Of a stretch of DNA of 64,000 nt, positions 1-7,078 are shown one piece after another. Positions within the stretch are counted from its first letter, which is position 1, and the number at the start of each line of letters is the position of its first letter. Made by a program: the position numbers and the translations under genes. The stretch comes from Arthrobacter stackebrandtii (lineage in GTDB: Bacteria; Actinomycetota; Actinomycetes; Actinomycetales; Micrococcaceae): assembly GCF_017876675.1 (NCBI RefSeq), contig NZ_JAGIOI010000001.1, forward strand, positions 1,922,001 to 1,986,000. The letters are read 5' to 3'. The notes under the pieces are model-generated. The model saw only the letters and a program-made list of their open reading frames with translations. It did not search any database and was not told where the DNA came from.

Positions 1-21
1 CAAGGAACAAGGAGCAAGACC

Positions 22-126
22 ATGAATATCACCCCAGTGTTGGTCAGCAGCCCCGCAGTCACGCAGCTCCGCAGCAAGCCCACCGGTATTTGGCCGTCGG
101 GATCCTTCCCCACCAACGACCGCTAA
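22..126 (+). CDS. 34-residue peptide of unknown function upstream of a response regulator
   Basis: A short open frame begins at an ATG about 8 nt after a clear AAGGAG-like ribosome binding site and ends at TAA, giving 34 residues. The peptide has no signal sequence and no cysteine. Its C-terminal part is rich in Pro, Gly, Ser and Trp (a KPTGIWPSGS stretch) and ends in NDR. It lies 86 bp before a LuxR-type response regulator on the same strand. Its position next to a regulator, with a second small peptide gene downstream, suggests a signalling or modified peptide, but nothing in the sequence proves this. It could also be a leader peptide or the tail of an operon that begins outside the window. 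Confidence 0.45.
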   Translation: MNITPVLVSSPAVTQLRSKPTGIWPSGSFPTNDR

Positions 127-212
127 GACTTGCCTGTTCCGGGATGCTCGGCGCCTGCACCGCCTGGCGTCCCGGGGCAGGCATGGTGAGCTGCGTTACG
201 TAGACTGTCACC

Positions 213-881
213 ATGAGCTCGAATGTGGCAGAAGTCCCGTCCATTGACGTAGTCATTGTTGACGATGAAAAATTTGTTCGCGGCGCCTTGCGCACGTACC
301 TGTCCCAAGCGCCGGACGTTGCTGTCGTCGCAGAAGGTGTCAACGGTGCCGAGGCCGTAACGCTGGCACATGAGCACCAGCCCGATGTCATGATCATAGA
401 CATCCAGATGCCTGTCATGGACGGCATCGCGGCAATCCGCCGCATCGTGGCGGAACTTCCCGAAATTCGGATTCTTGTGGTCACGGGCCACATTTCCGAC
501 AGGTACCTCAAGGCTGCCCTCATTGCGGGTGCCAGCGGCTACGTGGTCAAGGATGCCGAACCCGAGCGCATCATCTCCGCCGTGCGCCAGGTCAACGCCG
601 GCGACTGCCCCATCGATGCCGCTGTCACGCACCTGCTGGTTGCCGACGTCCGCAACAGCCTTCCCGGCACGGCGGTCCGGCCCGACCTTGACCTGTCTGC
701 CCGGGAGGAAGACGTCTTGCGGCTGCTGTGCGAGGGGTTGAGCAACAGCGAAATTGCTGCCACATTGTTCCTCTCCGAGTCAACAGTTAAATATCATTTG
801 GTCCGTTTGGGCAGGAAGTTTAACGCGCGAGACAGGCTGCAACTTGTTGTAACGGCGCTGCGCACCGGGGCTGTACTGTAG
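213..881 (+). CDS. NarL/FixJ-family two-component response regulator
   Basis: A 222-residue DNA-binding response regulator. The receiver domain occupies roughly residues 10-130, with acidic residues D17 and D18, the predicted phosphoacceptor D63 in an IIDIQMP motif, and a VKDA segment with the conserved lysine. A LuxR-type helix-turn-helix fills residues 156-222 (LSAREEDVLRLLCEGLSNSE and STVKYHL). Such proteins are phosphorylated by a membrane histidine kinase and then bind promoters as dimers. No kinase gene is in the window; it may lie upstream of base 1. Small peptide genes flank it on both sides, so they are candidate partners or targets. Confidence 0.93.
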   Translation: MSSNVAEVPSIDVVIVDDEKFVRGALRTYLSQAPDVAVVAEGVNGAEAVTLAHEHQPDVMIIDIQMPVMDGIAAIRRIVAELPEIRILVVTGHISDRYLKAALIAGASGYVVKDAEPERIISAVRQVNAGDCPIDAAVTHLLVADVRNSLPGTAVRPDLDLSAREEDVLRLLCEGLSNSEIAATLFLSESTVKYHLVRLGRKFNARDRLQLVVTALRTGAVL

Positions 882-1029
882 GGACTCATCAGGGCCTGCC
901 AGCAAAGACTGTCCAAAAGGATAGGTGCAGGACCGGCTTTTAAGGTGTCGCTCCGGCCAACCCGGACGTATGCTGGGAAGCCAGCCATGCCTTGGTGATC
1001 CACATCATAACTTCTTGAAAGGCACCGCC

Positions 1030-1278
1030 ATGAAATCCCGTTTCACAAAAGCCAGTGTTGCCGCCGCCCTCGCAGCCGGCCTGATCCTCGCCCCCGGACT
1101 GTCCCCCGCCCAGGCCGCCACGTCCGATCTGGGCACTGCCGGCACCAGCATCTCAGGCACCTCGGTGAAGCCGCCGCTGTCGCTGGGCAACGGTCCCGTC
1201 AACGGCGGCGGTGGAACGGCCACCACGTACGGACTGTGGTTCGTTCCCTGTGACTGGATGGGCTTCCGCCTCTGCTAG
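1030..1278 (+). CDS. Small secreted peptide with C-terminal Cys-loop (CDWMGFRLC)
   Basis: An 82-residue protein starting at ATG 1030, preceded by GAAAGG with 7 nt spacing; an in-frame upstream start at 925 lacks a ribosome binding site and would mask the signal peptide. Residues 1-29 form a classical Sec signal with cleavage after AQA. The mature part of about 53 residues is Gly/Ser/Thr rich and ends exactly at a cysteine: C74 and C82 enclose seven residues (DWMGFRL), enough for a small disulfide or thiolactone ring. I do not recognise a family. A terminal Cys ring is compatible with a secreted signal or antimicrobial peptide. A strong hairpin terminator follows at once, so it is probably a monocistronic gene. 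Confidence 0.7.
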   Translation: MKSRFTKASVAAALAAGLILAPGLSPAQAATSDLGTAGTSISGTSVKPPLSLGNGPVNGGGGTATTYGLWFVPCDWMGFRLC

Positions 1279-1289
1279 AACATTCCCTT

Positions 1290-1318
1290 GGCGCCCGGTT
1301 GCAGGCTGCCCGGGCGCC
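1290..1318 (+). terminator. Hairpin terminator after the Cys-loop peptide gene
   Basis: A 9-bp GC-rich perfect stem (arms 1290-1298 and 1310-1318, 11-nt loop) starts 11 nt after the stop codon. It is followed by a T-containing stretch rather than a pure T run. It lies between a plus-strand gene and the convergent RelA/SpoT-domain gene. Confidence 0.6.
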
Positions 1319-1441
1319 ATTGTTGTGCCCATGGGCACGCTAAGATGCCGGCGGGTGCACCTACGTTGTGACGGTGCGCAACTGGCTTAATGTGGCAACT
1401 TGCAGCGGTTGCTGACTAGTCCACAATGTGGCCGCGGCCGG

Positions 1442-2545
1442 CTAAAAGCCCTGCGACTTGCGGTAGCGCTGCATCTGCTGGTGCCTGCGGACCAGGCTGT
1501 CGCGGCGCGGGGTCTGGTCTGAGCCGGCCTCCTCGGCCGTCAGCTCTATGTGGTTCTGGCCAAACTGCCACAGCAGCAGGTCGTCCAGCAGCCGGTCCGG
1601 GCCGGGGGAGTAGCGGTGGTCCAGGGCCTTGCGCACATTGGAGATGATCTCCGGCTGCAGCAGCGCGGCAAGGTCCATGGTTTTGGCCAGCCCGTGGGCG
1701 GCGACCAGCTCGGCAGCCCAGCCCCAGTCGTCGTCGGCCTTTCTGTCAACGTGGGGGAGCAGGGTCTGCCACACCGCCTTGATCCGGTTGGGGGTCAGGG
1801 AAATGTTGCCCTCGCCGTCCTCATCCCAATAGCTGGTGACCGTCTCATACCTGTCATGCAGCTCCGAAAACGCCGACTCCACCGTCTCCAGCATGGCCGC
1901 AGTGGCCGTGAACTGCCGGTCAAAGTACGGGCTCCAGGCGCGGGGGTCCTGTGACTTGAAGCGGATGTCGTGTTCAATCTCGCTCCAGGCGTGCGCGAAG
2001 ATGGTGCGGATCTGGCACTCGAAGAAGTAGCTGCCATTCGGCTTCGTGTCAGGATCAAGCAGCGACTGGTAGGCCCGCACCACATCGTTCTGGATGGTGC
2101 GCAGGATCAGGTGGCGGCTGGAATAGCCGTACGTGCCGGACTCGATCGAGCCGATATCCTTCTCGGTGTCGCCGCGGCAGTCGAAAATGCTGCGCTGGCG
2201 CTTGATCAGATTGGCGGCGACAGCGTTCTCGCCCGGAAGCGTGGTGATGACCCGCACGCCCACCATGTCCGTCAAGTTTCGCAGCGGATCCGGGAACTGC
2301 AGGGCAGGTTCGGCGTCCGGTTCGGTCACCATGCGGGAAGCCTTTTCGCGGAAGGACTCCACGGACTTGGTCCGGCTCGTGACAAACAGCGGCTTGTCCT
2401 CGGCCTCCGCCAGCACCTCCCGGACCAGCGACTCCATCTCCGCGGTGACCTTTTCCAGGGCGGGGCGGGTCCGTTCATAGTCCGCCACCGAGGCCATGAC
2501 GGCAGGGCGCAGTGATTCGTCGAGCCGTTCCCAATTACTACTCAT
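1442..2545 (-). CDS. RelA/SpoT-domain (p)ppGpp synthetase-like protein
   Basis: A 367-residue protein with a central nucleotidyltransferase domain of the RelA/SpoT type (about residues 55-210). Seen motifs are NLTDMVGVRVI (substrate and Mg2+ region), SGTYGYSSRHLIL (the conserved GY-S-H element) and FECQIRTIFAHAWSEIEHD (the E-Q-R signature). There is no HD hydrolase, TGS or ACT domain, so it is not the long bifunctional Rel. Family members transfer pyrophosphate from ATP to GDP or GTP, or to other nucleotides in toxin relatives. Residues 220-367 are a helical C-terminal extension of unknown role. The gene is monocistronic and convergent with the upstream peptide gene. Alarmone synthesis is inferred from family, not shown. 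Confidence 0.85.
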   Translation of the reverse strand: MSSNWERLDESLRPAVMASVADYERTRPALEKVTAEMESLVREVLAEAEDKPLFVTSRTKSVESFREKASRMVTEPDAEPALQFPDPLRNLTDMVGVRVITTLPGENAVAANLIKRQRSIFDCRGDTEKDIGSIESGTYGYSSRHLILRTIQNDVVRAYQSLLDPDTKPNGSYFFECQIRTIFAHAWSEIEHDIRFKSQDPRAWSPYFDRQFTATAAMLETVESAFSELHDRYETVTSYWDEDGEGNISLTPNRIKAVWQTLLPHVDRKADDDWGWAAELVAAHGLAKTMDLAALLQPEIISNVRKALDHRYSPGPDRLLDDLLLWQFGQNHIELTAEEAGSDQTPRRDSLVRRHQQMQRYRKSQGF

Positions 2546-2681
2546 GCATCGAGCCTAAACGCCGCCGCCCACACAGGCGAGCAGCACCGCCGTCGTGCGT
2601 CACAAAAGGGGCCGCCCCGGGCGGGGCAACCCGCTGCTCGTTTGAAGGGCTGCGGGCGCGGGGACATCGTAGGCTAGTGGC

Positions 2682-3620
2682 ATGTTGACTGTTATTGGCG
2701 AAGCCCTGATCGATGAAGTGGTGCAGGACGGCAAGGCGCCCGTCCCGCACGTGGGCGGCAGCCCCATGAACGTGGCCGTGGGCCTGGCCCGGCTGGGGCA
2801 CCCGGTGCAGTTTTTGGGCCGGTTCGGCAAGGATGCGTACGGCGACATGGTGGCCGGGCACCTGCGCGGAAACGACGTGCTGGTGCCGCTGTCCCCGGAT
2901 TCGCACCCCACCTCCGTCGCCCGTGCCGTCCTGGATGCCACCGGTGCGGCGAGCTACGAGTTTGCCCTCGATTGGTCGCTGCCGGAGCTGTCCGGGGCCG
3001 ACGGCGCCCCGCATTTCATGCTGGCCGCCACCACGATGCTGCACACCGGATCCATTGCCACGATGCTGGCCCCCGGCGCGCAGCAGGTGCTGAACGCCGT
3101 CATGGGTGTCCACCCGCGGGCCACGATCGCCTTTGACCCCAACTGCCGCCCCACCATCATCACGGACGTCGACTACGCGCGGGAGCAGGCGGAGAAGTTC
3201 GTGGTGCTGGCCGACGTCGTCAAGGCCTCCGATGAGGACCTCGAGTGGCTGTACCCAGGCGTGGACCCCAAGGAATCCGCGCGCAAGTGGCTGGCCATGG
3301 GCGGCGCGGAAGGCCCCGCCGTCGTGGTTGTCACGCAGGGCGGCGGCGGGCCGTGGGCCGTGTGTGCCGCCGGTGAGGCATCCTGCGAGGTGCCGAAGGT
3401 GCAGGTGGTGGACACGGTGGGCGCCGGCGACTCCTTCATGGCTGCCCTGCTCTCCACACTGGTGGACCGCGAATTGGATGGCGCCCAGCGCCGGCCCGAG
3501 CTGCGCGCCATGAGCCGTGAGACCCTGGCCGAAATCATCGCCTACGCCGCCCGCGCCGCCGCCGTCACCGTCTCGCGCGCCGGGGCCAACCCGCCCAGCC
3601 GCGCCGAACTGCAAAAATAA
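2682..3620 (+). CDS. PfkB-family carbohydrate kinase (fructokinase-like)
   Basis: A 312-residue ribokinase/PfkB kinase that probably phosphorylates a sugar with ATP. The N-terminal PfkB signature is visible (GEALIDEVV then GGSPMNVAVGLARLG), and the C-terminal signature DTVGAGDSFMAALLS carries the catalytic Asp at about residue 249 with the anion-hole GAGD. Length matches bacterial fructokinases. The ATG at 2682 gives the canonical start of the fold, although the ribosome binding site is weak. It precedes the PEBP-like gene by 21 bp, so the two may be cotranscribed. Fructose is the likeliest substrate but the sequence does not settle it. Confidence 0.88.
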   Translation: MLTVIGEALIDEVVQDGKAPVPHVGGSPMNVAVGLARLGHPVQFLGRFGKDAYGDMVAGHLRGNDVLVPLSPDSHPTSVARAVLDATGAASYEFALDWSLPELSGADGAPHFMLAATTMLHTGSIATMLAPGAQQVLNAVMGVHPRATIAFDPNCRPTIITDVDYAREQAEKFVVLADVVKASDEDLEWLYPGVDPKESARKWLAMGGAEGPAVVVVTQGGGGPWAVCAAGEASCEVPKVQVVDTVGAGDSFMAALLSTLVDRELDGAQRRPELRAMSRETLAEIIAYAARAAAVTVSRAGANPPSRAELQK

Positions 3621-3641
3621 CCCGCATCGAGAGAGGCTGCC

Positions 3642-4169
3642 ATGTTTGATTACGATCCCTATTCCTTCCTGACGCCCGTGCCGGAGTTTGAGGTGCGCAG
3701 CGACTCGTTCACGGATGGGGCCACCTTCGCCCCTGCCCAGGTCCACGCGGGCGCCCACCCCGGCGGCCGGGACCTTTCACCGCAGCTGTCCTGGACAGGC
3801 TTCCCGGAAGGCACGCGCAGCTTCGCCGTCACCGTCTATGACCCCGACGCGCCCACCGCCAGCGGCTACTGGCACTGGGCCGTGGCAAACATCCCGGCTT
3901 CTGTGACGGCGCTGGCGGAGGGAGCCGGCACGCCCAGTTCGCCGCTGCTGCCGTCGGGTGCGCTGACCCTGAAGAACGACGGCGGGTTCCCCGGCTACAT
4001 GGGCTCGGCACCTCCGCTGGGCCACGGTCCGCACCGATACATGGTGGTGCATGCCGTCGACATTGAGTCGCTGGATGTCGGTGCGGACCCAACACCCGCG
4101 ACGCTGGGGTTCAACCTGCACTTTCACACCCTGGCCAGGGCGCGGATCACGGGGCCGTACGAGGTGTAG
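3642..4169 (+). CDS. YbhB/YbcL-family PEBP-like protein
   Basis: A 175-residue protein of the phosphatidylethanolamine-binding / Raf-kinase-inhibitor-like fold. The hallmark ligand-site sequences are visible: [33 protein letters not shown] and [12 protein letters not shown]. Bacterial members are cytosolic and their biochemical role is not established; some inhibit proteases or kinases in vitro. A GAGAGG ribosome binding site precedes the ATG. The gene sits 21 bp after the PfkB kinase. Confidence 0.92.
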   Translation: MFDYDPYSFLTPVPEFEVRSDSFTDGATFAPAQVHAGAHPGGRDLSPQLSWTGFPEGTRSFAVTVYDPDAPTASGYWHWAVANIPASVTALAEGAGTPSSPLLPSGALTLKNDGGFPGYMGSAPPLGHGPHRYMVVHAVDIESLDVGADPTPATLGFNLHFHTLARARITGPYEV

Positions 4170-4503
4170 CCGGGCGCCTGTACCCGGATATTTTGTGACG
4201 AAAGTTTACGCGCTGGGCACTGTCCAAACGGACATTCTTGGCGGCGGACTGGCAGCTTGGTGAACATAATTTGACGCGACCATTCAGCGGATTTTTAGAT
4301 ATTCAACGTGTAGGTACTTCGAGCAGACGCCAAATCCGTGCCGAATGGGGATCAATCCGTTGACAGATTTTCAGTATCTCGAGTCCGGGGCGGCATCTGA
4401 CCAACTCTGCATGCGAAAGATTGCGGCCAGGTTCGATGGCAGACTATGGACATTGTTTGGCCAGCCGGCCAGCATCTGGTCTTGTAGATTGAAGGGGAAT
4501 CTT
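4170..4503. other. 334-bp AT-richer intergenic region
   Basis: No convincing gene was found here. It contains a small hairpin (TGTCC/GGACA arms, 4221-4234) soon after the PEBP gene, a possible promoter (4271-4300) and then about 200 nt of apparent leader before the secreted-protein gene. The sequence is visibly poorer in G+C than the flanking kilobases, which marks the left edge of a possible acquired segment. Confidence 0.6.
4271..4300 (+). promoter_or_regulatory. Candidate promoter for the secreted-protein/ABC exporter cassette
   Basis: TTGACG (4271-4276), an 18-nt spacer and TTAGAT (4295-4300) resemble a housekeeping sigma promoter. It would give a leader of about 200 nt before the GTG at 4504. 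A second TTGACA at 4360-4365 has no acceptable -10 partner. Confidence 0.3.
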
Positions 4504-4920
4504 GTGAGAAAGTTGTTGAGTGGAATAACACTTCTGGTGACGATCTGTCTGGGCGGATTGTTTGTAACTCCGGCCGCAAACGCTGCTTCGGCGGGGTTGG
4601 CGGGAACCGTTAATTGCAATGGAAGCTGGGCGACCTATTCGACGGTGCGGAAGACGACGCAATACGGGACAAGTTTCTACCTTGCTCAGGCCGCTGGCAG
4701 TGCTGGGAACCTTGTGTACAAAGCCGACTATTCCATGAACATTGGAATGTATATTGTGGCTATCGGCGTAAACCACAACAAATATTACGCTGGAGCGGGC
4801 CGCAATTACACATTGCAAAATGCCGGCTATGTCCTTGGGACTCGATTCACCATGCAAGCTCAGATGGCTCCATCACATGGAACGTGCTCAAATACGTGGA
4901 ACGGGACGCTTAGCTACTGA
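4504..4920 (+). CDS. Secreted two-cysteine protein of unknown family
   Basis: I chose the GTG at 4504 because AAGGGGAA lies just upstream and the protein then begins with a textbook Sec signal (KLL, a hydrophobic core, cleavage after ANA near residue 27). The mature part is about 111 residues, rich in Tyr, Asn, Gly and Ser, with just two cysteines, C38 and C128, close to its two ends. That layout suggests a small disulfide-closed beta-rich secreted protein. No family was recognised. Its TGA overlaps the ATG of the following lipoprotein by 1 nt, so the two are translationally coupled, and an ABC exporter follows. A bacteriocin- or toxin-like role is inferred only from size, secretion and context. 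Codon use is less GC-rich than in the neighbours. Confidence 0.75.
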   Translation: MRKLLSGITLLVTICLGGLFVTPAANAASAGLAGTVNCNGSWATYSTVRKTTQYGTSFYLAQAAGSAGNLVYKADYSMNIGMYIVAIGVNHNKYYAGAGRNYTLQNAGYVLGTRFTMQAQMAPSHGTCSNTWNGTLSY

Positions 4921-5432
4921 TGCGGAGAAGTTCTGTAAATTTGTCACCCATGGCTGCTGCCTTGGCGTGCGCACTGCTGCTGACGTCGTGTTCGACCAAT
5001 GAACCACAAGCCTCCGCTACAGATGATGGCATCAAGTTGGTAACGTACGCCGACATGACCAAAGATTATGTGGACTCCCAGGCGGACTATCTCTTACCTG
5101 CGGCAGCAACTTATCCTGACATTTCAACGTTTAATCTATATTCCGACGGAACCTTTCAAGATGGCTTTGGCGAAGGCCGGGCCGTGTATATTTGGAATTG
5201 CGCGTGGGCGAGTGAGTATCTCAAGCAGGAGGACAAAAGTAGCGAATCTGCATTACATGCACTCGAAGTGTATGCATCCATGGAAAAAATGGACCCGTAC
5301 ATAAATGATTGGGATGATCAATCCATGAAGATTCCATTCGTAGCGATGGTTGAGAGTGCCAGGTTGGGTGATTCATCAGGTATCCAGCGGGATACAGACA
5401 TCAACTGTCCTGGTGGAGACCCTCGGAGGTGA
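4920..5432 (+). CDS. Putative lipoprotein of unknown function
   Basis: A 170-residue protein with a lipoprotein signal: basic start, hydrophobic core and lipobox LLTSC (lipidated Cys near residue 28). The mature part is acidic, with Tyr/Asp-rich stretches, and no domain was recognised. Its ATG overlaps the stop codon of the secreted two-Cys protein (TGATG), which implies a fixed stoichiometric partnership. An anchored cell-surface partner of a secreted effector often acts as immunity or capture protein; that is inference here. Base composition is also lower in G+C than the window average. The adaptor gene follows after 64 bp. Confidence 0.75.
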   Translation: MRRSSVNLSPMAAALACALLLTSCSTNEPQASATDDGIKLVTYADMTKDYVDSQADYLLPAAATYPDISTFNLYSDGTFQDGFGEGRAVYIWNCAWASEYLKQEDKSSESALHALEVYASMEKMDPYINDWDDQSMKIPFVAMVESARLGDSSGIQRDTDINCPGGDPRR

Positions 5433-5496
5433 CAAGTGCGTGCAACCGCAGCAGGTGTTTGGGCGCGTTGCCCCTTTCTAAAGGCGGAAAGTAATA

Positions 5497-6387
5497 GTGA
5501 AAATGCGTTTTTCCATCAGGTCCGGCTTCGTGCTGCTGGCGTTGTCTGTACTGTTTCCCGTGGCTGTGGCGGCCACGGTTGGCTGTTCTCCCGTACATGA
5601 TGAGGTTCAGGGAGCGCAGCTGGCTGTGACGCCGAACGCGCCTGTGACAGTGGCTGTCCAGCGCAAGGACATGGCCTCCGTTCTGGTCCTGGATGGGGCA
5701 GTCCAGTCCAGGCCTGTCTATGTCATATCCGCGCCGGCAACTGGTGCGATGGCCTTTGCCGATGACGTGGCTGTTGGCGCTTCAGTCATGAAGGGCCAAA
5801 CCGTAGGGACCGTGGACGACATCCCGGTCACTGCCGTTGAGGCGGGAGTGGTTTCCGAGTTGTTGGCGGAGCCGGGAGCGCAGGTATCTGCAAAGGTTCC
5901 CCTGCTGACGGTGAAGTACGGCGGCTTTGGGCTGCTGGCCCAAGTTCCCGTGGACAAATTGTACCGGCTGTATTCGGCACCTGTTTCGGCGCGCGCCAGC
6001 ATCCAGTATGGCCCGGCCGGGCTTGGCTGCGCTCTGACGCCTGCCGCCGCCGACCAGGTTGCCGTTCCGGATGGCGGTTCGGACGGAGGCGTGGGGCCGG
6101 AATTCCTATGCCTGCTCCCGGCTGATGCGGACGTGGTTCCGGGCCTCTTTGGTTCCGTTGGCATTGCACTGGACAAGAAGCCGGGGATCCTCACACTTCC
6201 GGCCACTGCTGTCCGGGGTAGCTCCCAAAAGGGGGTTGTCAGCAAGATTGACGGTGGGTCAACCACGCTTGTTGACGTCCAGTTGGGTATTTCCGATGGC
6301 GTGGACGTTGAGGTCACGGGCGGTCTCAAGGAAGGGGACACGGTCTCCAACCAGGCGCCAGGCTTGATAAATGATGCCGCTCATTAG
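5497..6387 (+). CDS. Periplasmic-adaptor/HlyD-like subunit of a MacB-type ABC exporter
   Basis: A 296-residue exported protein starting at GTG 5497 (AAGGCGGAAAG just upstream). It has an N-terminal membrane segment ending in a possible lipobox (VGC) and then a split lipoyl-like hairpin (AVGASVMKGQTVGTVDD, then AGVVSELLAEPGAQVSAKVP), typical of membrane-fusion adaptors that work with FtsX/MacB permeases in Gram-positive bacteria. The C-terminal part (about 220-290) resembles the membrane-proximal beta domain (LPATAV, GLKEGDTV). It overlaps the ATPase gene by 17 bp, so the two are one operon. Its role is probably to couple substrate handling outside the membrane to the ABC motor. Confidence 0.82.
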   Translation: MKMRFSIRSGFVLLALSVLFPVAVAATVGCSPVHDEVQGAQLAVTPNAPVTVAVQRKDMASVLVLDGAVQSRPVYVISAPATGAMAFADDVAVGASVMKGQTVGTVDDIPVTAVEAGVVSELLAEPGAQVSAKVPLLTVKYGGFGLLAQVPVDKLYRLYSAPVSARASIQYGPAGLGCALTPAAADQVAVPDGGSDGGVGPEFLCLLPADADVVPGLFGSVGIALDKKPGILTLPATAVRGSSQKGVVSKIDGGSTTLVDVQLGISDGVDVEVTGGLKEGDTVSNQAPGLINDAAH

Positions 6388-7078
6388 CGTCGACGGGGCT
6401 TCTTCCCATGTGATGCTGGCCTCGGGTGAGCAATTGACCATCCTTGACGGAATCGACTTTCAGGTCCGGGCGGGCCAGAAAGTCGCCATCTTAGGCCGCT
6501 CCGGCAGTGGAAAGACCACTCTCATGACGTTGCTGGGCATGATGAACAAACCCGACTCTGGGACAGTGGAAATTGCCGGACAGCAGTCAGGACAGCTCAG
6601 CGACACAGGACTTTCACGATTCCGCAGCGCCAACATTGGGTTTGTGTTTCAGAATTACTCGCTCATTCCGCACCTGGACGTGTTTCACAATGTTGAGATG
6701 CCGCTGGTGTACGCAAAAAAGTTCCATCGGCGGGAGTACAAGGCGCGTGTGCGTGCCGCACTGGATGCCGTGGGAATGATGGACAGGATCTCAGAAATGC
6801 CTGCCAAGCTCTCAGGCGGTGAACAGCAACGCGTTGCGATTGCCCGGGCCATAGTCACCGAACCAAAGGTTCTGCTGGCCGACGAACCAACCGGTGCGTT
6901 GGACACGGTGACGGCAGAAAAAATCCTGGACCTCCTGTGCACCATAGGTGGACAGGAAGACTCATGCCTGGTGGTGGTGACCCATGACCCCGAAGTGGCC
7001 CGTGACTTGGACGTCTCTTATGAACTGACACCCGGAGGCTTGCGTCCGCTGGCCGCAGCCGCGGAGGTGGCCCTTTGA
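6371..7078 (+). CDS. ABC transporter ATP-binding protein (MacB/LolD type)
   Basis: A 235-residue ATPase. Walker A is LGRSGSGKTTL, the Q-loop is in VFQNYSLIPHLDV, the signature is LSGGEQQRVAIARA, Walker B is VLLADEPTGAL and the H-loop is VVTHDPE. These are features of the mechanotransmission MacB/LolD/FtsE branch rather than of importers. Start could be ATG 6371 or 6374. It overlaps the adaptor gene upstream and by 4 nt (TTGA) the permease gene downstream, so all three subunits are translationally coupled. Confidence 0.94.
   Translation: MMPLISVDGASSHVMLASGEQLTILDGIDFQVRAGQKVAILGRSGSGKTTLMTLLGMMNKPDSGTVEIAGQQSGQLSDTGLSRFRSANIGFVFQNYSLIPHLDVFHNVEMPLVYAKKFHRREYKARVRAALDAVGMMDRISEMPAKLSGGEQQRVAIARAIVTEPKVLLADEPTGALDTVTAEKILDLLCTIGGQEDSCLVVVTHDPEVARDLDVSYELTPGGLRPLAAAAEVAL

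Noticed and set aside
4504-4920. Lactococcin-972-family bacteriocin identity for the secreted protein
   Set aside because: Size, secretion and the neighbouring ABC genes fit, but the characteristic pattern of that family is not visible and the two-cysteine layout differs.
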